A DNA stretch of 64,000 bases, taken from assembly GCA_019752295.1 (NCBI GenBank), contig JAIEMK010000015.1, forward strand, positions 62,001-126,000, in the 5' to 3' direction. Both the position numbers and the translations under genes were made by a program. The notes beneath the pieces were generated by a model, which saw only the letters and a list, made by a program, of their open reading frames with translations, did not search any database and was not told the DNA's origin. The number at the start of each line of letters is the position of its first letter. The first letter of the stretch is position 1. The stretch is from Chitinophagaceae bacterium (GTDB lineage Bacteria; Bacteroidota; Bacteroidia; Chitinophagales; Chitinophagaceae). This document shows positions 45,440 through 55,515 of this stretch, one piece after another.

Positions 45440-46690
45440 ATGGCTAGTATTAACCTGATTGAGGCATTCCAGGAATTCAAAGACGCAGAAAATATTGATC
45501 GTCCTACGATGATGAAAGTGGTTGAAGACGTATTCAAAACTTTATTGCGCAAGAAATTTGGAAGCGATGATAATTTCGACGTAATCGTAAATGCCGAAAA
45601 AGGCGATTTGGAAATCATTCGTCGCCGGATGATTGTGGATGATGGCGAAGTATTAGATCCCTTAGCTGAAGTAGCATACACAGAAGCCGCCAAGATTGAA
45701 CCCGATTTTGAAGTTGGAGAAGAATTATACGAAGAAGTAGATATCCTCGATTTCGGTCGTCGTGCCATACTTGCTGCAAAGCAAACGCTGGCAAGCCGTA
45801 TCAGCGATCTGAAGAAAAACGTTTTGATTCAGAAATATGGTGCGCGCGTAGGCGATATTATCAGCGCTGAAGTGTATCAGGTTTGGAAAAAAGAAGTTTT
45901 ATTGCTGGATGAAGAAAGCAATGAGCTGATCCTTCCTAAATCTGAACAAATTCCTCAGGATTATTTCAAAAAAGGCGAAAATATTCGTGCTGTTGTTGCA
46001 AGGGTTGACCTGAAGAATAATAATCCCGTAATCATACTTTCTAGAACCAGTCCCTTATTCCTTTCTAAATTGCTTGAGATTGAAGTACCGGAAATTTTTG
46101 ACGGATTAATCGCCATCAAAAAAATTGTTCGCGATCCAGGAGAAAGAGCCAAAGTGGCTGTAGAAAGCTACGACGATCGTATCGATCCGGTGGGAGCTTG
46201 CGTAGGTATGAAAGGAAGCCGTATTCATGGTATTGTTCGTGAGTTGAAGAATGAGAATATCGATGTAATTAATTATACCACCAATATCCAATTATTGATT
46301 CAGAGGTCGTTAACACCCGCCAAAATCAGTTATATGGAGTTGGATAACGAGAAGAAACACGCAGAAGTATATCTGAAGGCCGATCAAGTTTCATTGGCTA
46401 TCGGACGTCGCGGTGTAAATATCAAACTAGCTTGCGAATTAACAGGTTACGAGATTGATGTATTCCGTGAAGACGAAGAAGTGGTAGATGAATTTGATAT
46501 CGATCTGGAAGAATTCAGCGATGAAATCGAAACCTGGATCATCGATGAGTTTAAACGCATTGGTTGTGATACTGCCAGAAGCGTATTGAAATTGTCGGCC
46601 GAAGAATTAGAAAGAAGAACGGATCTGGAAAAAGAAACCATTGCCGAAGTACGCAAAGTATTGGAAGAAGAATTCAATACCGAAGAATAA
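45440..46690 (+). CDS. nusA: Transcription termination/antitermination factor NusA
   Basis: A 416-residue RNA polymerase-binding elongation factor. Order: N-terminal polymerase-binding domain (1-130), S1 domain (GARVGDIISAEVYQVWKKEVLL, about 133-200), then KH1 and KH2. ACVGMKGSRIHGIVREL is in KH1 and LAIGRRGVNIKLACEL in KH2. A short helix-hairpin region (AEELERRTDLEKETIAEV) closes the protein, without the acidic repeats of E. coli NusA. Gene order rimP-nusA-infB is conserved. Confidence 0.96.
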   Translation: MASINLIEAFQEFKDAENIDRPTMMKVVEDVFKTLLRKKFGSDDNFDVIVNAEKGDLEIIRRRMIVDDGEVLDPLAEVAYTEAAKIEPDFEVGEELYEEVDILDFGRRAILAAKQTLASRISDLKKNVLIQKYGARVGDIISAEVYQVWKKEVLLLDEESNELILPKSEQIPQDYFKKGENIRAVVARVDLKNNNPVIILSRTSPLFLSKLLEIEVPEIFDGLIAIKKIVRDPGERAKVAVESYDDRIDPVGACVGMKGSRIHGIVRELKNENIDVINYTTNIQLLIQRSLTPAKISYMELDNEKKHAEVYLKADQVSLAIGRRGVNIKLACELTGYEIDVFREDEEVVDEFDIDLEEFSDEIETWIIDEFKRIGCDTARSVLKLSAEELERRTDLEKETIAEVRKVLEEEFNTEE

Positions 46691-46807
46691 GCAGCTTATT
46701 AGAAGCTATCTTTGTCAAAGTCTTGATCCTGTATCAGCTTTTAAAGGATAGAACAAGCGAATATAAAAACGGGATTAGGTCCTGTTTTGTTGACTAAAAA
46801 AAACTGA

Positions 46808-49800
46808 ATGTCAGATCTGAAATTACCAAGACTGTTAGCAGCCGCCAAAGAATTCAACATTGGTCAGGATACCCTGATCGAATTTTTGGTGAAGAAAGGA
46901 TTTAGCCGCGATGACCTGAAGCCTACCGCAAAGCTTACAGAAGACCATTACTATGCTTTACAGGCAGAGTTCCAAAACGATAAACAGGCCAAAAACAAGG
47001 CCGATCTGGTAGAGATACCTAAAGGAGCTCAGGGCGAAGCAAGAAAGAAAAAAGACGAAGAAGAGATTTCCTTCATCAAAAAAGAGGAAAAACCAGCACG
47101 CCCCGAGCCCCCAAAACCGGTTGTAGAAGCTCCTGTTGTGGAAATACCCGAACCGATTATTCCAGAGCCGGTAGTGGTGGAGGTTGCCCCTGTGGTTGTT
47201 GTTGAAAAAGTTGTTGAACCCGAAGTTATTCCAGAACAAATTCCGGTTGAACCTACCGAACAGGTTGTTACAAAAATCGATGCCCCCGAATTGGAAGCAC
47301 CGAAAGTTTTGAATAAAATTGATCTTTCTACCATTGATTCTTCCACCCGTCCTAAGAAGTCGGCTAAAAAACAGGAAGAACCTGCTGCTCCAAAAGAGAA
47401 GCATAAGCCGGTAGAAACGCCCAAACCCATTCCTGCTCCTGCACCAACACCTGTTCAGCATATTGTTGAAACCCCCACTACCACTACAGACGAAGCCGGT
47501 CCACTAATCGAAAATATCAAAGCAGAAAAACTAGAAGGCCCTAAGATCTTAGGGAAGATTAACCTGCCTATTAATAGCGATACCCGTCCTAAACCGATGG
47601 GCAGGGACGAAAAGCGCAAACGCAAACGCATTCCGATCGATAAAAAACCGGATAATGCCGGTGGAAATAACCAGCACCAACCACATGGAACCGGCGCTGC
47701 CAGTGTGGGCACTCCGGCAAGACCAACCGGACCTAACAGACCCATCGTTCCCGCTAATAACAACGGCGGATTCAATCGTGGCGGTGGCGGTCAGCAGGGT
47801 GGTGGTGGATTTAATCGCGGCGGACAGGGCGGTGGAAATCGTGGCGGCGGACAAAACAGAGATCGTTCAGCAGCTCCTCGCAGAGGCGATGATAATAAAG
47901 AAATTGATCAGAAAGCAATTCAGGAAAAAATACGCGAAACACAGGCCAAACTATCCGGTACAGGTGGTCGTGGAAAGAGCCTGAAAGCCAAATACAGAAG
48001 AGCAAAACGTGATGAAGCTGCCGAACAGATGGGCGAAATGACAGATGATAATAAACTACAGGTTACTGAGTTTGTTACCGTAAGTGAATTGGCGAATCTG
48101 ATGGATGTAAGCTTTGCAGATGTCATCGGAAAATGTATGGGACTGGGTATTATGGTATCTATCAACCAACGTTTGGATGCAGAAGTAATTGAGCTTGTAG
48201 CTAGTGAATTTGGATTTGAAGTTGAGTTTATCGGTCTGGAAGACGCTGCCGAAATGGAAGAAGACGAAGAAGATGAAGATGATCTGGAAGCAGTTGAAAG
48301 AGCTCCGATAGTTACGATCATGGGGCACGTTGACCACGGTAAAACATCTTTACTGGATTATATCAGAAGTGCCAATGTGGTAGCAGGCGAGGCCGGCGGT
48401 ATCACACAGCATATCGGCGCCTACGAAGTAACCCTTCCAAATGGTAAAGCCATTACTTTCTTAGATACTCCGGGTCACGAAGCATTTACGGCCATGCGTG
48501 CCCGTGGTGCCAAAGTAACCGATATCGCAATTATCGTAGTAGCAGCCGACGATGCAGTAATGCCTCAGACTAAAGAAGCAATCAGTCACGCTCAGGCTGC
48601 TGGCGTTCCAATGATCTTTGCAGTCAATAAAATTGATAAAGACGGATCTAATCCGCAGAAAATATACGAACAGCTCTCCGGAATGAATATTCTGGTAGAA
48701 GCCTGGGGTGGTAAATACCAGAATCAGGAACTCTCTGCAAAACAAGGACTGAATGTAGACCTGCTGCTCGAAAAAGTATTGTTAGAAGCTGAATTATTGA
48801 ATCTAAAAGCAAACCCTGAAAAAGAAGCCACCGGAACCATTATCGAAGCATCTCTGGATAAGGGACGCGGTTATGTGGCCACTATTCTGGTTCAGAACGG
48901 AACCCTAAATCAGGGCGACCTGATTGTTTCGGGTCAGCACTACGGACGTGTAAAAGCCATGTTCAACGAGCGTAACCAACGTATTGATACCGCTCCTCCT
49001 TCAACCCCTGTAGTGATATTGGGATTGAACGGCGCTCCACAAGCAGGTGAGAAATTTAAAGTGTTTGACGACGAAGCCGAAGCAAAAGAAATTGCCACAA
49101 AACGTGCGCAGATTATGCGCGAACAGGGCTTACGTGCAAGAAAACATATTACACTGGATGAGATCGGCCGTCGTTTGGCACTGGGTAACTTTAAAGAACT
49201 AAACATCATCATCAAGGGTGACGTGGACGGTTCTGTAGAAGCATTGAGCGATTCATTACAGAAATTATCGACCGAAGAAATTGCGGTACGCGTGGTACAT
49301 AAAGGGGTTGGACAGATCTCCGAATCGGACGTATTGTTAGCAACCGCTTCCGATGCCATCGTGGTAGGATTTAACGTTCGTCCTTCTATGCAGGCCAACC
49401 GACTTGCAGATACCGAAGGGGTGGAAATTAAACTGTACTCAATCATCTATCAGGCTATCGACGAAGTAAAGAGCGCGATGGAAGGTATGTTGGAACCTAA
49501 GTTCCAGGAGAAGATTACGGCTAACGTAGAAGTGAGAGAAGTTTACAAATTCGATAAAGCTACCGTTGCCGGATGTTTTGTACTCGATGGTAAAATTTCG
49601 CGTAACTCTAAGATTCGTATCATCCGTGATGGTATCGTTGAATATCCGAAGGGCGAAGGTCAGGCAGCCGAACTGGGCAGCTTGAAACGCTTTAAAGATG
49701 ATGTAAAAGACGTGGCATCGAATACTGAGTGCGGATTAACTATTAAGAACTATTCTGATATCAAGGTTGGAGATATTGTAGAAGCCTTCGAGGAAGAAGA

Positions 49801-49819
49801 AGTAAAACGTACTTTATAA
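46808..49819 (+). CDS. infB: Translation initiation factor IF-2
   Basis: A 1003-residue GTPase that brings initiator tRNA to the ribosome. The N-terminal 490 residues hold IF2_N, a long proline/valine-rich stretch and an RGG-type glycine-rich patch (about residues 322-352, [20 protein letters not shown]). The G domain follows: G1 [10 protein letters not shown]3 DTPGHEAF and G4 NKID. Domains II-IV then carry the C1/C2 fMet-tRNA site. Repetitive N-terminal DNA creates several long antisense frames that are not genes. A strong terminator follows. Confidence 0.97.
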   Translation: MSDLKLPRLLAAAKEFNIGQDTLIEFLVKKGFSRDDLKPTAKLTEDHYYALQAEFQNDKQAKNKADLVEIPKGAQGEARKKKDEEEISFIKKEEKPARPEPPKPVVEAPVVEIPEPIIPEPVVVEVAPVVVVEKVVEPEVIPEQIPVEPTEQVVTKIDAPELEAPKVLNKIDLSTIDSSTRPKKSAKKQEEPAAPKEKHKPVETPKPIPAPAPTPVQHIVETPTTTTDEAGPLIENIKAEKLEGPKILGKINLPINSDTRPKPMGRDEKRKRKRIPIDKKPDNAGGNNQHQPHGTGAASVGTPARPTGPNRPIVPANNNGGFNRGGGGQQGGGGFNRGGQGGGNRGGGQNRDRSAAPRRGDDNKEIDQKAIQEKIRETQAKLSGTGGRGKSLKAKYRRAKRDEAAEQMGEMTDDNKLQVTEFVTVSELANLMDVSFADVIGKCMGLGIMVSINQRLDAEVIELVASEFGFEVEFIGLEDAAEMEEDEEDEDDLEAVERAPIVTIMGHVDHGKTSLLDYIRSANVVAGEAGGITQHIGAYEVTLPNGKAITFLDTPGHEAFTAMRARGAKVTDIAIIVVAADDAVMPQTKEAISHAQAAGVPMIFAVNKIDKDGSNPQKIYEQLSGMNILVEAWGGKYQNQELSAKQGLNVDLLLEKVLLEAELLNLKANPEKEATGTIIEASLDKGRGYVATILVQNGTLNQGDLIVSGQHYGRVKAMFNERNQRIDTAPPSTPVVILGLNGAPQAGEKFKVFDDEAEAKEIATKRAQIMREQGLRARKHITLDEIGRRLALGNFKELNIIIKGDVDGSVEALSDSLQKLSTEEIAVRVVHKGVGQISESDVLLATASDAIVVGFNVRPSMQANRLADTEGVEIKLYSIIYQAIDEVKSAMEGMLEPKFQEKITANVEVREVYKFDKATVAGCFVLDGKISRNSKIRIIRDGIVEYPKGEGQAAELGSLKRFKDDVKDVASNTECGLTIKNYSDIKVGDIVEAFEEEEVKRTL

Positions 49820-49839
49820 GTTTTGTTAAAAGCAATGTG

Positions 49840-49863
49840 AATCAGGCCGTGCGCGGCCTGATT
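49840..49863 (+). terminator. Intrinsic terminator after infB
   Basis: AATCAGGCCG-TGCG-CGGCCTGATT, a perfect 10-bp stem, followed by TGCTATTTTTG. It ends the rimP-nusA-infB operon before the SurA-like gene. Confidence 0.85.
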
Positions 49864-49890
49864 TGCTATTTTTGAATGATATTGCAATCT

Positions 49891-51264
49891 ATGAAGCAGG
49901 CACTAATTATTATTTTATTGGTAAGTGGTTTTTTGAGCGCGTCAGCTCAATCTAAAAGAGTTGTAGCAGACAAAATTATTGCGCAGGTAGGAGATAAAAT
50001 TATCCTGCACTCCGACATTACCAACGCCATTTCGGATATTAAAAGGCAGGCCCAGGGGCAGGAAGGGGCGGTGATACCAACAGAATGCCAGATACTCGAA
50101 GGGCAGCTCATTCAGAAAGCGCTGGTGTTACAAGCAATGAAAGATTCCTTGACCGCAAACGATGACGATATCGAAAACGACATGGAAAACCGTATCCGCA
50201 AATACATAGCTTCTTACGGTTCTAAAGAAGTGCTGGAAGAAATTGCCGGTAAAACAGTGTATCAAATGAAAGAAGATTTTAGAGATGCATTGAAAGAACA
50301 AAAGCTGGCTGAACAAATGCGTGGTAAAATCGTCGACAATATTAAAATGACTCCAACTGAGGTAAAAGCTTATTATAGCAAAACACCGAAAGACAGTTTG
50401 CCATTTTATGAAAGCGAAATTGAAGTAAGTCAGATCGTTATTCAGCCAAAAGCAAATAAAGATGTGGAGGAATATGTTTCAAAACAGTTGTACGATTATA
50501 AAAAGCAGGTAGAAAGCGGTGCAAAAAAATTCGAACAATTGGTTAAATTTTATTCAGAAGACCCGGGCAAAGCTGAAAATGGCGGGCAATATAATTTAAA
50601 CAGGAATGATAAAAATATGTGGGATCCCGCATTTTTATCAGGAGCATTCAGATTAAAAGAAGGGCAGATTTCGGGGATTATCAAATCTAAATTCGGCTTA
50701 CACATTATTCAAATGGTAAGTCGCGCCGGTGATGATGCAGTAGTGCGACATATTTTAAGAATTCCTCCGGTTGCTGAGGAAGAGATCAATGAAGCAAAAA
50801 CAAAACTTGATTCCATCAGAGCAAAATTGGTTGACGGCAGTTTGAGTTTTGGAGCAGCAGTAAATAAATTCAGTGACGACGAAGGAAGTAAATTTAGCGC
50901 CGGTTCCATTTCAGGAAGAGACGGCAGCACACTGATTACACTGGATCAGGTGGATAAGGAAATGGTAATTGCCCTGAAAGATATGAAGCCCGGTTCTTTT
51001 TCAAAACCGCAGGTTTATACCGATGAACGCGGGGGTAAAAAGGTTCGTATCATTTATCTTAAAACCCGCACTGAGCCTCACCGCGAGAATTTAAAAGAAG
51101 ATTATAACAGAATTGCTTCAAGAGCTTTGGAAGACAAAAAAACTGTTGCCTTGGAAAAATGGTTTAAGGAACATATTCCTACTTACTATATTTCGATCGA
51201 TAAACAATTCTCGGGTTGTGCAGGTTTGGAAGAATGGCGAAAAGCATCGAAAGAACAGAAATAA
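49891..51264 (+). CDS. SurA-like periplasmic peptidyl-prolyl isomerase
   Basis: A 457-residue periplasmic foldase with signal peptide (ALIIILLVSGFLSASAQ), expected to chaperone outer-membrane proteins. The N-terminal SurA-like helical domain (VVADKIIAQVGDKIILHSDI) is followed by two PPIC parvulin domains. One contains EIEVSQIVIQPKAN and KFYSEDPGKAENGGQYN; the second begins RHILRIPP. The ATG at 49891 is preferred over one five codons upstream, since it gives a normal signal peptide. It has its own terminator. Confidence 0.9.
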   Translation: MKQALIIILLVSGFLSASAQSKRVVADKIIAQVGDKIILHSDITNAISDIKRQAQGQEGAVIPTECQILEGQLIQKALVLQAMKDSLTANDDDIENDMENRIRKYIASYGSKEVLEEIAGKTVYQMKEDFRDALKEQKLAEQMRGKIVDNIKMTPTEVKAYYSKTPKDSLPFYESEIEVSQIVIQPKANKDVEEYVSKQLYDYKKQVESGAKKFEQLVKFYSEDPGKAENGGQYNLNRNDKNMWDPAFLSGAFRLKEGQISGIIKSKFGLHIIQMVSRAGDDAVVRHILRIPPVAEEEINEAKTKLDSIRAKLVDGSLSFGAAVNKFSDDEGSKFSAGSISGRDGSTLITLDQVDKEMVIALKDMKPGSFSKPQVYTDERGGKKVRIIYLKTRTEPHRENLKEDYNRIASRALEDKKTVALEKWFKEHIPTYYISIDKQFSGCAGLEEWRKASKEQK

Positions 51265-51265
51265 T

Positions 51266-51297
51266 AAAAAGTCCCTCAAAATTGGAGGGACTTTTTT
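51266..51297 (+). terminator. Intrinsic terminator after the SurA-like gene
   Basis: AAAAAGTCCCTC-AAAATTG-GAGGGACTTTTTT: perfect 12-bp stem with a T-run, 1 bp after the stop codon. Confidence 0.92.
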
Positions 51298-51317
51298 ATG
51301 GACTAAATATTTTTATA

Positions 51318-51899
51318 CTAGCCTTGTTTTCTTACATATTTGGTAAGAATCACAATGGTTTGTCCTTCAATCTTGCCTTCAATTTGTTCTGTATTATTTT
51401 CAACAAGGCGAATGTTTTTTACAACCGTGCCCATTTTAGCATTCAGCGTAGATCCTTTTACATCAAGCGATTTGGTTAACACAATGGTATCTCCCTGTTG
51501 TAAAACTGTTCCATTAGCATCTTTGTGAAGATCAACGCTGGCATCATTCTCATGATCTCCTGTGGCTTTGGCCCAAGCCAGTTTATCGTCATCCAAATAC
51601 AGCATATCCAGTAAATCTGCCGCCCAGCTTTCAGCGCTTAGTCTGCTTAATATTCTCCAGGCAACAACCTGCACACCCGGAACTTCGCTCCACATCGATT
51701 CGTTAAGACATTTCCAATGTGCCTGATCCAGTTCGGCTTTCTTTTCAATCTGATTCAAACAAGTGGCACAAGCAACAATGCAATTCTCTTCACTGGTTTT
51801 TTCCTGTGGAGGAACTTCATATACTTTAACGGACTCGGATGATCCGCATAGTTCACACTTTTTTTCGCTTCTGTTTAGAATAGTTTCTTCGAATTTCAT
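51318..51899 (-). CDS. PhnA-like zinc-ribbon protein
   Basis: A 193-residue protein of the PhnA/YjdM type. A treble-clef zinc ribbon (KKCELCGSSESVKVYEVPP with CIVACATCLNQ) comes first. A middle region resembles a repeat of the same family (WKCLNESMWSEVPGVQVVAWR). The C-terminal SH3-like domain starts VLQQGDTIVLTKSLDVKGS. Despite the name, no phosphonate genes are nearby and the family's role is unsettled. The ATG at 51899 directly follows copy A of the dispersed repeat; the open frame through the repeat is not counted as coding. Confidence 0.85.
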   Translation of the reverse strand: MKFEETILNRSEKKCELCGSSESVKVYEVPPQEKTSEENCIVACATCLNQIEKKAELDQAHWKCLNESMWSEVPGVQVVAWRILSRLSAESWAADLLDMLYLDDDKLAWAKATGDHENDASVDLHKDANGTVLQQGDTIVLTKSLDVKGSTLNAKMGTVVKNIRLVENNTEQIEGKIEGQTIVILTKYVRKQG

Positions 51900-51987
51900 G
51901 TGTTTTTTATTGATTTTGGTCCCGAGCACTCGGGATTCGCTAACAAACATTTCAGTTGGTGACAAATCTTTGTTATGCTCATTTCAT
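51900..51987 (-). repeat. Dispersed 88-bp repeat, copy A
   Basis: 88 bp ending exactly at the ATG of the PhnA-like gene. Read on the minus strand it has ATGAAATGAGCATAACAAA, a perfect hairpin TCCCGA-GTGC-TCGGGA, and ACCAAAATCAATAAAA just before the start. It matches copy B at 81 of 88 positions and copy C in its conserved blocks. Confidence 0.92.
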
Positions 51988-52050
51988 TTTATAAATTGAG
52001 GCCGCAAGTTAAGAAACATTCAACAGTTAAAGAATCGGAATTCTTGGTTC

Positions 52051-52986
52051 TTAAAATTTAAAGAAAATTCCGGCCTCGGCATAAAAAACGTTTCCAAAAC
52101 GTTCCTCACTAAGCGTTCCAACGGTTTTACTGTGCGCAACCCCATTTGTAATGGTAGTGGTTGTGGTATTTGTAACATAAGTAATAGCACTCTGGGGTAT
52201 CGCGAAACTCGGGGTTAAATAGCATCCCCATTTTTTGCCATAATAATAAATGGGCAGCGACAATTCGTAAGCCATTACAACAAATTGCTCGGGGTTCATG
52301 GCATTAACAGTGGTTGTAATGGTGGTTGGGCCAATGGTATTACTGCCCGAACCCGTTTTCTTTTTCCCGTTTTTTGTTTGTCTTACGCTGATATATTTAT
52401 CGTAATAGTTTCTGGTACTAATGCTCGTTGAAACAGAGGGTTCAATACTCCACGCTTCATCAGCAAAACTAAAATCGTGCGAGAGGGCGAAATCAAAATT
52501 CAGATCTGTTCTACTACCACTAAACATGGCATACAAATCAGCACTTGCGTTAAGGTAGTCGCTAGTATAAAAACCGCCAATACTTGCATTACCCATTATT
52601 TCAGAGCGAACAGAAACACTATTAGGATTATAAAAACTTTTGTCGATGCTGGCCGAAATAGCAAAATGATCATCAAGCGATTTTTCATAACCTATCGATA
52701 GATTTACCAAATCAATTCGCTGCGCATAATCACTCATTAGATAAGATGCGCTTGCCTTAGCATAAAACCCCGACAAATCAAGATACCTGAATGAAGTACT
52801 GAGATAAGGTACCAATAAAGAATCTTTTCTTCCATGATACACTTCATTAGAGAGGTAATTGAGTCCCACTTTAAAACGAGATCGTTTTTTTGGTAACGCA
52901 TTTTCGTCCTGCGCTTTCACGGAAAGTGAGGAAATCATCAGTACAAAAAATGGCCAATAAATGTAATTGAGTAAAATTTTCTTCAT
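52051..52986 (-). CDS. Putative outer-membrane beta-barrel protein
   Basis: Unrecognised 311-residue exported protein. The signal peptide ends at SVKAQ (about 26). Alternating beta-strands run to the end (FYAEAGIFFKF, terminal Phe). The middle has low-complexity threonine stretches (TIGPTTITTTVNAMNP and TNTTTTTITNG), probably surface loops. It may be an outer-membrane porin-like protein of unknown cargo. No partner gene is adjacent. It is followed, on the same strand, by the repeat and the PhnA-like gene. Confidence 0.72.
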   Translation of the reverse strand: MKKILLNYIYWPFFVLMISSLSVKAQDENALPKKRSRFKVGLNYLSNEVYHGRKDSLLVPYLSTSFRYLDLSGFYAKASASYLMSDYAQRIDLVNLSIGYEKSLDDHFAISASIDKSFYNPNSVSVRSEIMGNASIGGFYTSDYLNASADLYAMFSGSRTDLNFDFALSHDFSFADEAWSIEPSVSTSISTRNYYDKYISVRQTKNGKKKTGSGSNTIGPTTITTTVNAMNPEQFVVMAYELSLPIYYYGKKWGCYLTPSFAIPQSAITYVTNTTTTTITNGVAHSKTVGTLSEERFGNVFYAEAGIFFKF

Positions 52987-53062
52987 GTATTAAATTCGAT
53001 TCATTTGAAAACGTTTATGCGCAAATTTATTTAAGAACAGCTAACCGAACCCAATATATAAC

Positions 53063-53079
53063 GGTTTATTGTATAAACC
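53063..53079. promoter_or_regulatory. Inverted repeat before the KD-rich secreted protein
   Basis: GGTTTAT-TGT-ATAAACC, perfect 7-bp arms with a 3-bp spacer, about 110 bp upstream of the KD-rich gene and 77 bp upstream of the divergent barrel gene. Confidence 0.35.
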
Positions 53080-53186
53080 ATAAGAGGGCTTTAAGAAAAA
53101 TTTAAGAAACAATTTTGCCCTAACGTTAAACTGGCAGGATGTTTGTAAGTCTGACTTTTATAAATAACAAAACAAAAAATAAGAAA

Positions 53187-53684
53187 ATGAAAAAACTAAT
53201 TCTATTCTCCGCAATCGCTATCGCTAGCTCCTCAATGCTGTTTGCACAAGAAAAGCATGATCATCATGATAAAGCCGAAAGAACGGATATGAAACACGAC
53301 AGGGCTGATATCAAGCACGACCGAAAAGATCTCAAAGTCGACAAAGATGATATCAACAAAGACAAGCTTGCAGCAGCTAAAACAAAAAGAGATCTTGGCA
53401 AAGACAACAAGGAGATCTCAAAAGACAAATCTCAATTGAACGAAGACCTGAATGAGAAAAAAACGGATCTTGCCAATAACAATAAAAAAGCAGCAAGCAA
53501 AGAACAATCAGAAATCAACAAGGATAAAAAAGAGTTGAATAAAGAACGTGCCGATCGTAATGCTGATAAGAATAAATTGAACAAGGAATTAAAAGACCTC
53601 AACAAAGACAAGAAAGATACCCGCAACGACAAAAAGGATTTGAAAAAAGACAAGAACGACTTGAAAAAAGATACTGACCACTAA
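53187..53684 (+). CDS. Secreted lysine/aspartate-rich heptad-repeat protein
   Basis: A 165-residue protein with signal peptide (LILFSAIAIASSSMLFAQ). After a His-rich stretch (HDHHD) almost all of it is seven-residue repeats of the form D-[IL]-K-x-D-[KR]-x, for example DMKHDRA DIKHDRK. A near-identical set returns at the end (DLNKDKK, DLKKDKN, DLKKDTD). The pattern suggests a long, highly charged helix in the periplasm or outside the cell. The ATG at 53187 is chosen because it starts the signal peptide. Function unknown. A good terminator follows. Confidence 0.78.
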   Translation: MKKLILFSAIAIASSSMLFAQEKHDHHDKAERTDMKHDRADIKHDRKDLKVDKDDINKDKLAAAKTKRDLGKDNKEISKDKSQLNEDLNEKKTDLANNNKKAASKEQSEINKDKKELNKERADRNADKNKLNKELKDLNKDKKDTRNDKKDLKKDKNDLKKDTDH

Positions 53685-53709
53685 TCTCTTTTTTGCAGTT
53701 TAAGAGGGG

Positions 53710-53740
53710 CCGTCTCAATAAAAGTTGAGGCGGTTTTTTT
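53710..53740 (+). terminator. Intrinsic terminator after the KD-rich gene
   Basis: CCGTCTCAA-TAAAAG-TTGAGGCGG with one T-G pair and a run of seven T. It ends transcription of the secreted repeat protein. Confidence 0.85.
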
Positions 53741-53775
53741 ATGGCTAAAATTAATTGATTTAAGGTGCGGGTGCT

Positions 53776-54138
53776 CTACCCCATCTCAGCTTTCAGAGAG
53801 GCCACTTCTTTGCTCAACTGTTGTTCCAATAAGCTGAATTTTTTAAAAAATTCGGGCAAGAGTGTTTCCACTTTTTCCAAATCTTTTTCCATACCCGAAG
53901 CAATTTCAATTTGTTCCAATATGGCTACCATCTTGATGGCTTTTAGCATGGCCAAAGAACCCTTCATTTTATGGGCTTTATTAAAAATCGCTTTGAGATC
54001 TTTTTCGGAAATTGATTTTTCCAGATCTCTGATATCTTTCGGGGAATTGTCTAAAAAGAAAGTTAGCACGATCAAGATACTTTTCTTATCGCCCAGTTCC
54101 TTTAATAAGCCGGTATTGAACAAGTTTTCTTCTTCCAT
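53776..54138 (-). CDS. Hpt-domain phosphotransfer protein
   Basis: A 120-residue single Hpt protein that passes phosphoryl groups between histidine kinases and response regulators. The phosphohistidine motif is NKAHKMKGSLAML (HxxKG type) near residue 56. The rest is an antiparallel helical bundle (LFNTGLLKELGDKKSILIVL and EKDLEKVETLLPEFFKKF). No kinase or receiver gene is adjacent, so its partners are elsewhere. Confidence 0.85.
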   Translation of the reverse strand: MEEENLFNTGLLKELGDKKSILIVLTFFLDNSPKDIRDLEKSISEKDLKAIFNKAHKMKGSLAMLKAIKMVAILEQIEIASGMEKDLEKVETLLPEFFKKFSLLEQQLSKEVASLKAEMG

Positions 54139-54288
54139 TGGGTATTATTTCCTTTTCTCTGACCAATAAAAGTACTTAAAAATTAGCTTTAGCGCGATTA
54201 AAAAGGATAATCCGCTTATAATTTCATGATCGGTGTATTAATACAGAATTGCGGCTTACTTTTACTGCCCCATATCAAAAACCTGAGT

Positions 54289-55515
54289 ATGAAGTTTAAA
54301 GTGATTTTTGCGGTATTGGTAATGTTTATTTGCCATCAACTCTATTCACAAACATTTATTACAGTTAAAGGAAAAGAGATCATCGGTACAGATGGTAAGC
54401 CATTTCTAATGAAGGGTACCAATTTAGGGAATTGGTTATTGCCCGAAGGATATATGTTTAAATTTAAACAGGCTTCTTCACCCAGATTAATCAATGAGTT
54501 GTTTTCGGAATTATTCGGGCCTGCAGAAACCAAACAATTCTGGAAGCAATACTTAGCAAACTATATTACCAAAGGAGATATCCATTATCTACGCAGTCTG
54601 GGCATGAACTCCATTCGCGTTCCATTTAACTACCGCTTATTTACCGACGAATATTATATGGGTGATCATGGTATTCAAAGAGGCCTTGCATTATTAGACT
54701 CAGTGGTTAAATGGTGTGCCGCAGAAAAAATGTATGTATTGCTGGATATGCATGCTGCTCCGGGCGGACAAACCGGCGATAATATCGATGACAGTTATGC
54801 TTATCCCTTTTTGTTTGAAAGCAAAGATGATCAGGAATTATTGTGTTCTATTTGGGTAAAGATTGCAACACATTTCAAGAACAACACCACCATCATGGGA
54901 TACGATTTGTTTAATGAACCGATTCCACACTTTTTTGATGCTGCTCATTTTAATCCCTTGCTGGAACCATTATTCAAAAAAGTAACTGCTGCAGTACGAA
55001 CAGTAGATAAACAGCACCTGATATTTTTGGAAGGAGCTCAATGGGCTTCGAATTTTTCTGCTTTTGGAAAACCTTTTGATGACAAGCTGGTATATCAGTT
55101 TCACAAATACTGGACAGCTACCACCATCGATGTGATACAACCCTATATCGATTTTCGAAACAAATACAATGTGCCCATTTATTGCGGAGAAACGGGAGAG
55201 AACGATGATACGTGGGTAGAAAGTTTCAGAAAATTATTGGAACAAAATAATATCGGTTGGCATTATTGGCCTTACAAGAAAATGAAAAATACCCGCGGAA
55301 TAGTAAGCTTTGATCAACCGGATAATTATGAATTAATCATTCAATATGCCGACACAGTCCGCAATAGTTTCGAAGCCATTCGAAAAAACAAGCCTGCAAA
55401 CTTGGATGCAGCAAAAAAAGCCTGGTATCAATTCATACAAAATAGCAGGTTCGAGCACATTTTGCCAAATAAAGAATATATCAAAGCCCTAGGTTTAAAG
55501 GCAGCAGCTTATTAG
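54289..55515 (+). CDS. Secreted GH5-family glycoside hydrolase
   Basis: A 408-residue secreted glycosidase. A signal peptide ends at LYSQ (about 20). The (beta/alpha)8 GH5 barrel holds LMKGTNLGNWLLPEG, RVPFNYRLF and VLLDMHAAPGGQTG. The acid/base glutamate is in YDLFNEPIP (about 207) and the nucleophile glutamate in IYCGETGEN (about 300). It likely cuts beta-glucan or mannan chains. The ATG at 54289 gives a proper signal peptide; the longer frame from 54226 does not. It has no carbohydrate-binding or sorting domain. It is convergent with the next lipoprotein gene. Confidence 0.9.
   Translation: MKFKVIFAVLVMFICHQLYSQTFITVKGKEIIGTDGKPFLMKGTNLGNWLLPEGYMFKFKQASSPRLINELFSELFGPAETKQFWKQYLANYITKGDIHYLRSLGMNSIRVPFNYRLFTDEYYMGDHGIQRGLALLDSVVKWCAAEKMYVLLDMHAAPGGQTGDNIDDSYAYPFLFESKDDQELLCSIWVKIATHFKNNTTIMGYDLFNEPIPHFFDAAHFNPLLEPLFKKVTAAVRTVDKQHLIFLEGAQWASNFSAFGKPFDDKLVYQFHKYWTATTIDVIQPYIDFRNKYNVPIYCGETGENDDTWVESFRKLLEQNNIGWHYWPYKKMKNTRGIVSFDQPDNYELIIQYADTVRNSFEAIRKNKPANLDAAKKAWYQFIQNSRFEHILPNKEYIKALGLKAAAY

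Noticed and set aside
46958-48745. Several long minus-strand frames opposite infB (e.g. 46958-47461, 47029-47430, 47920-48321)
   Set aside because: They mirror the repetitive P/V/G/E-rich N-terminal part of IF-2, show low-complexity S/T/F-rich translations, and match no family.
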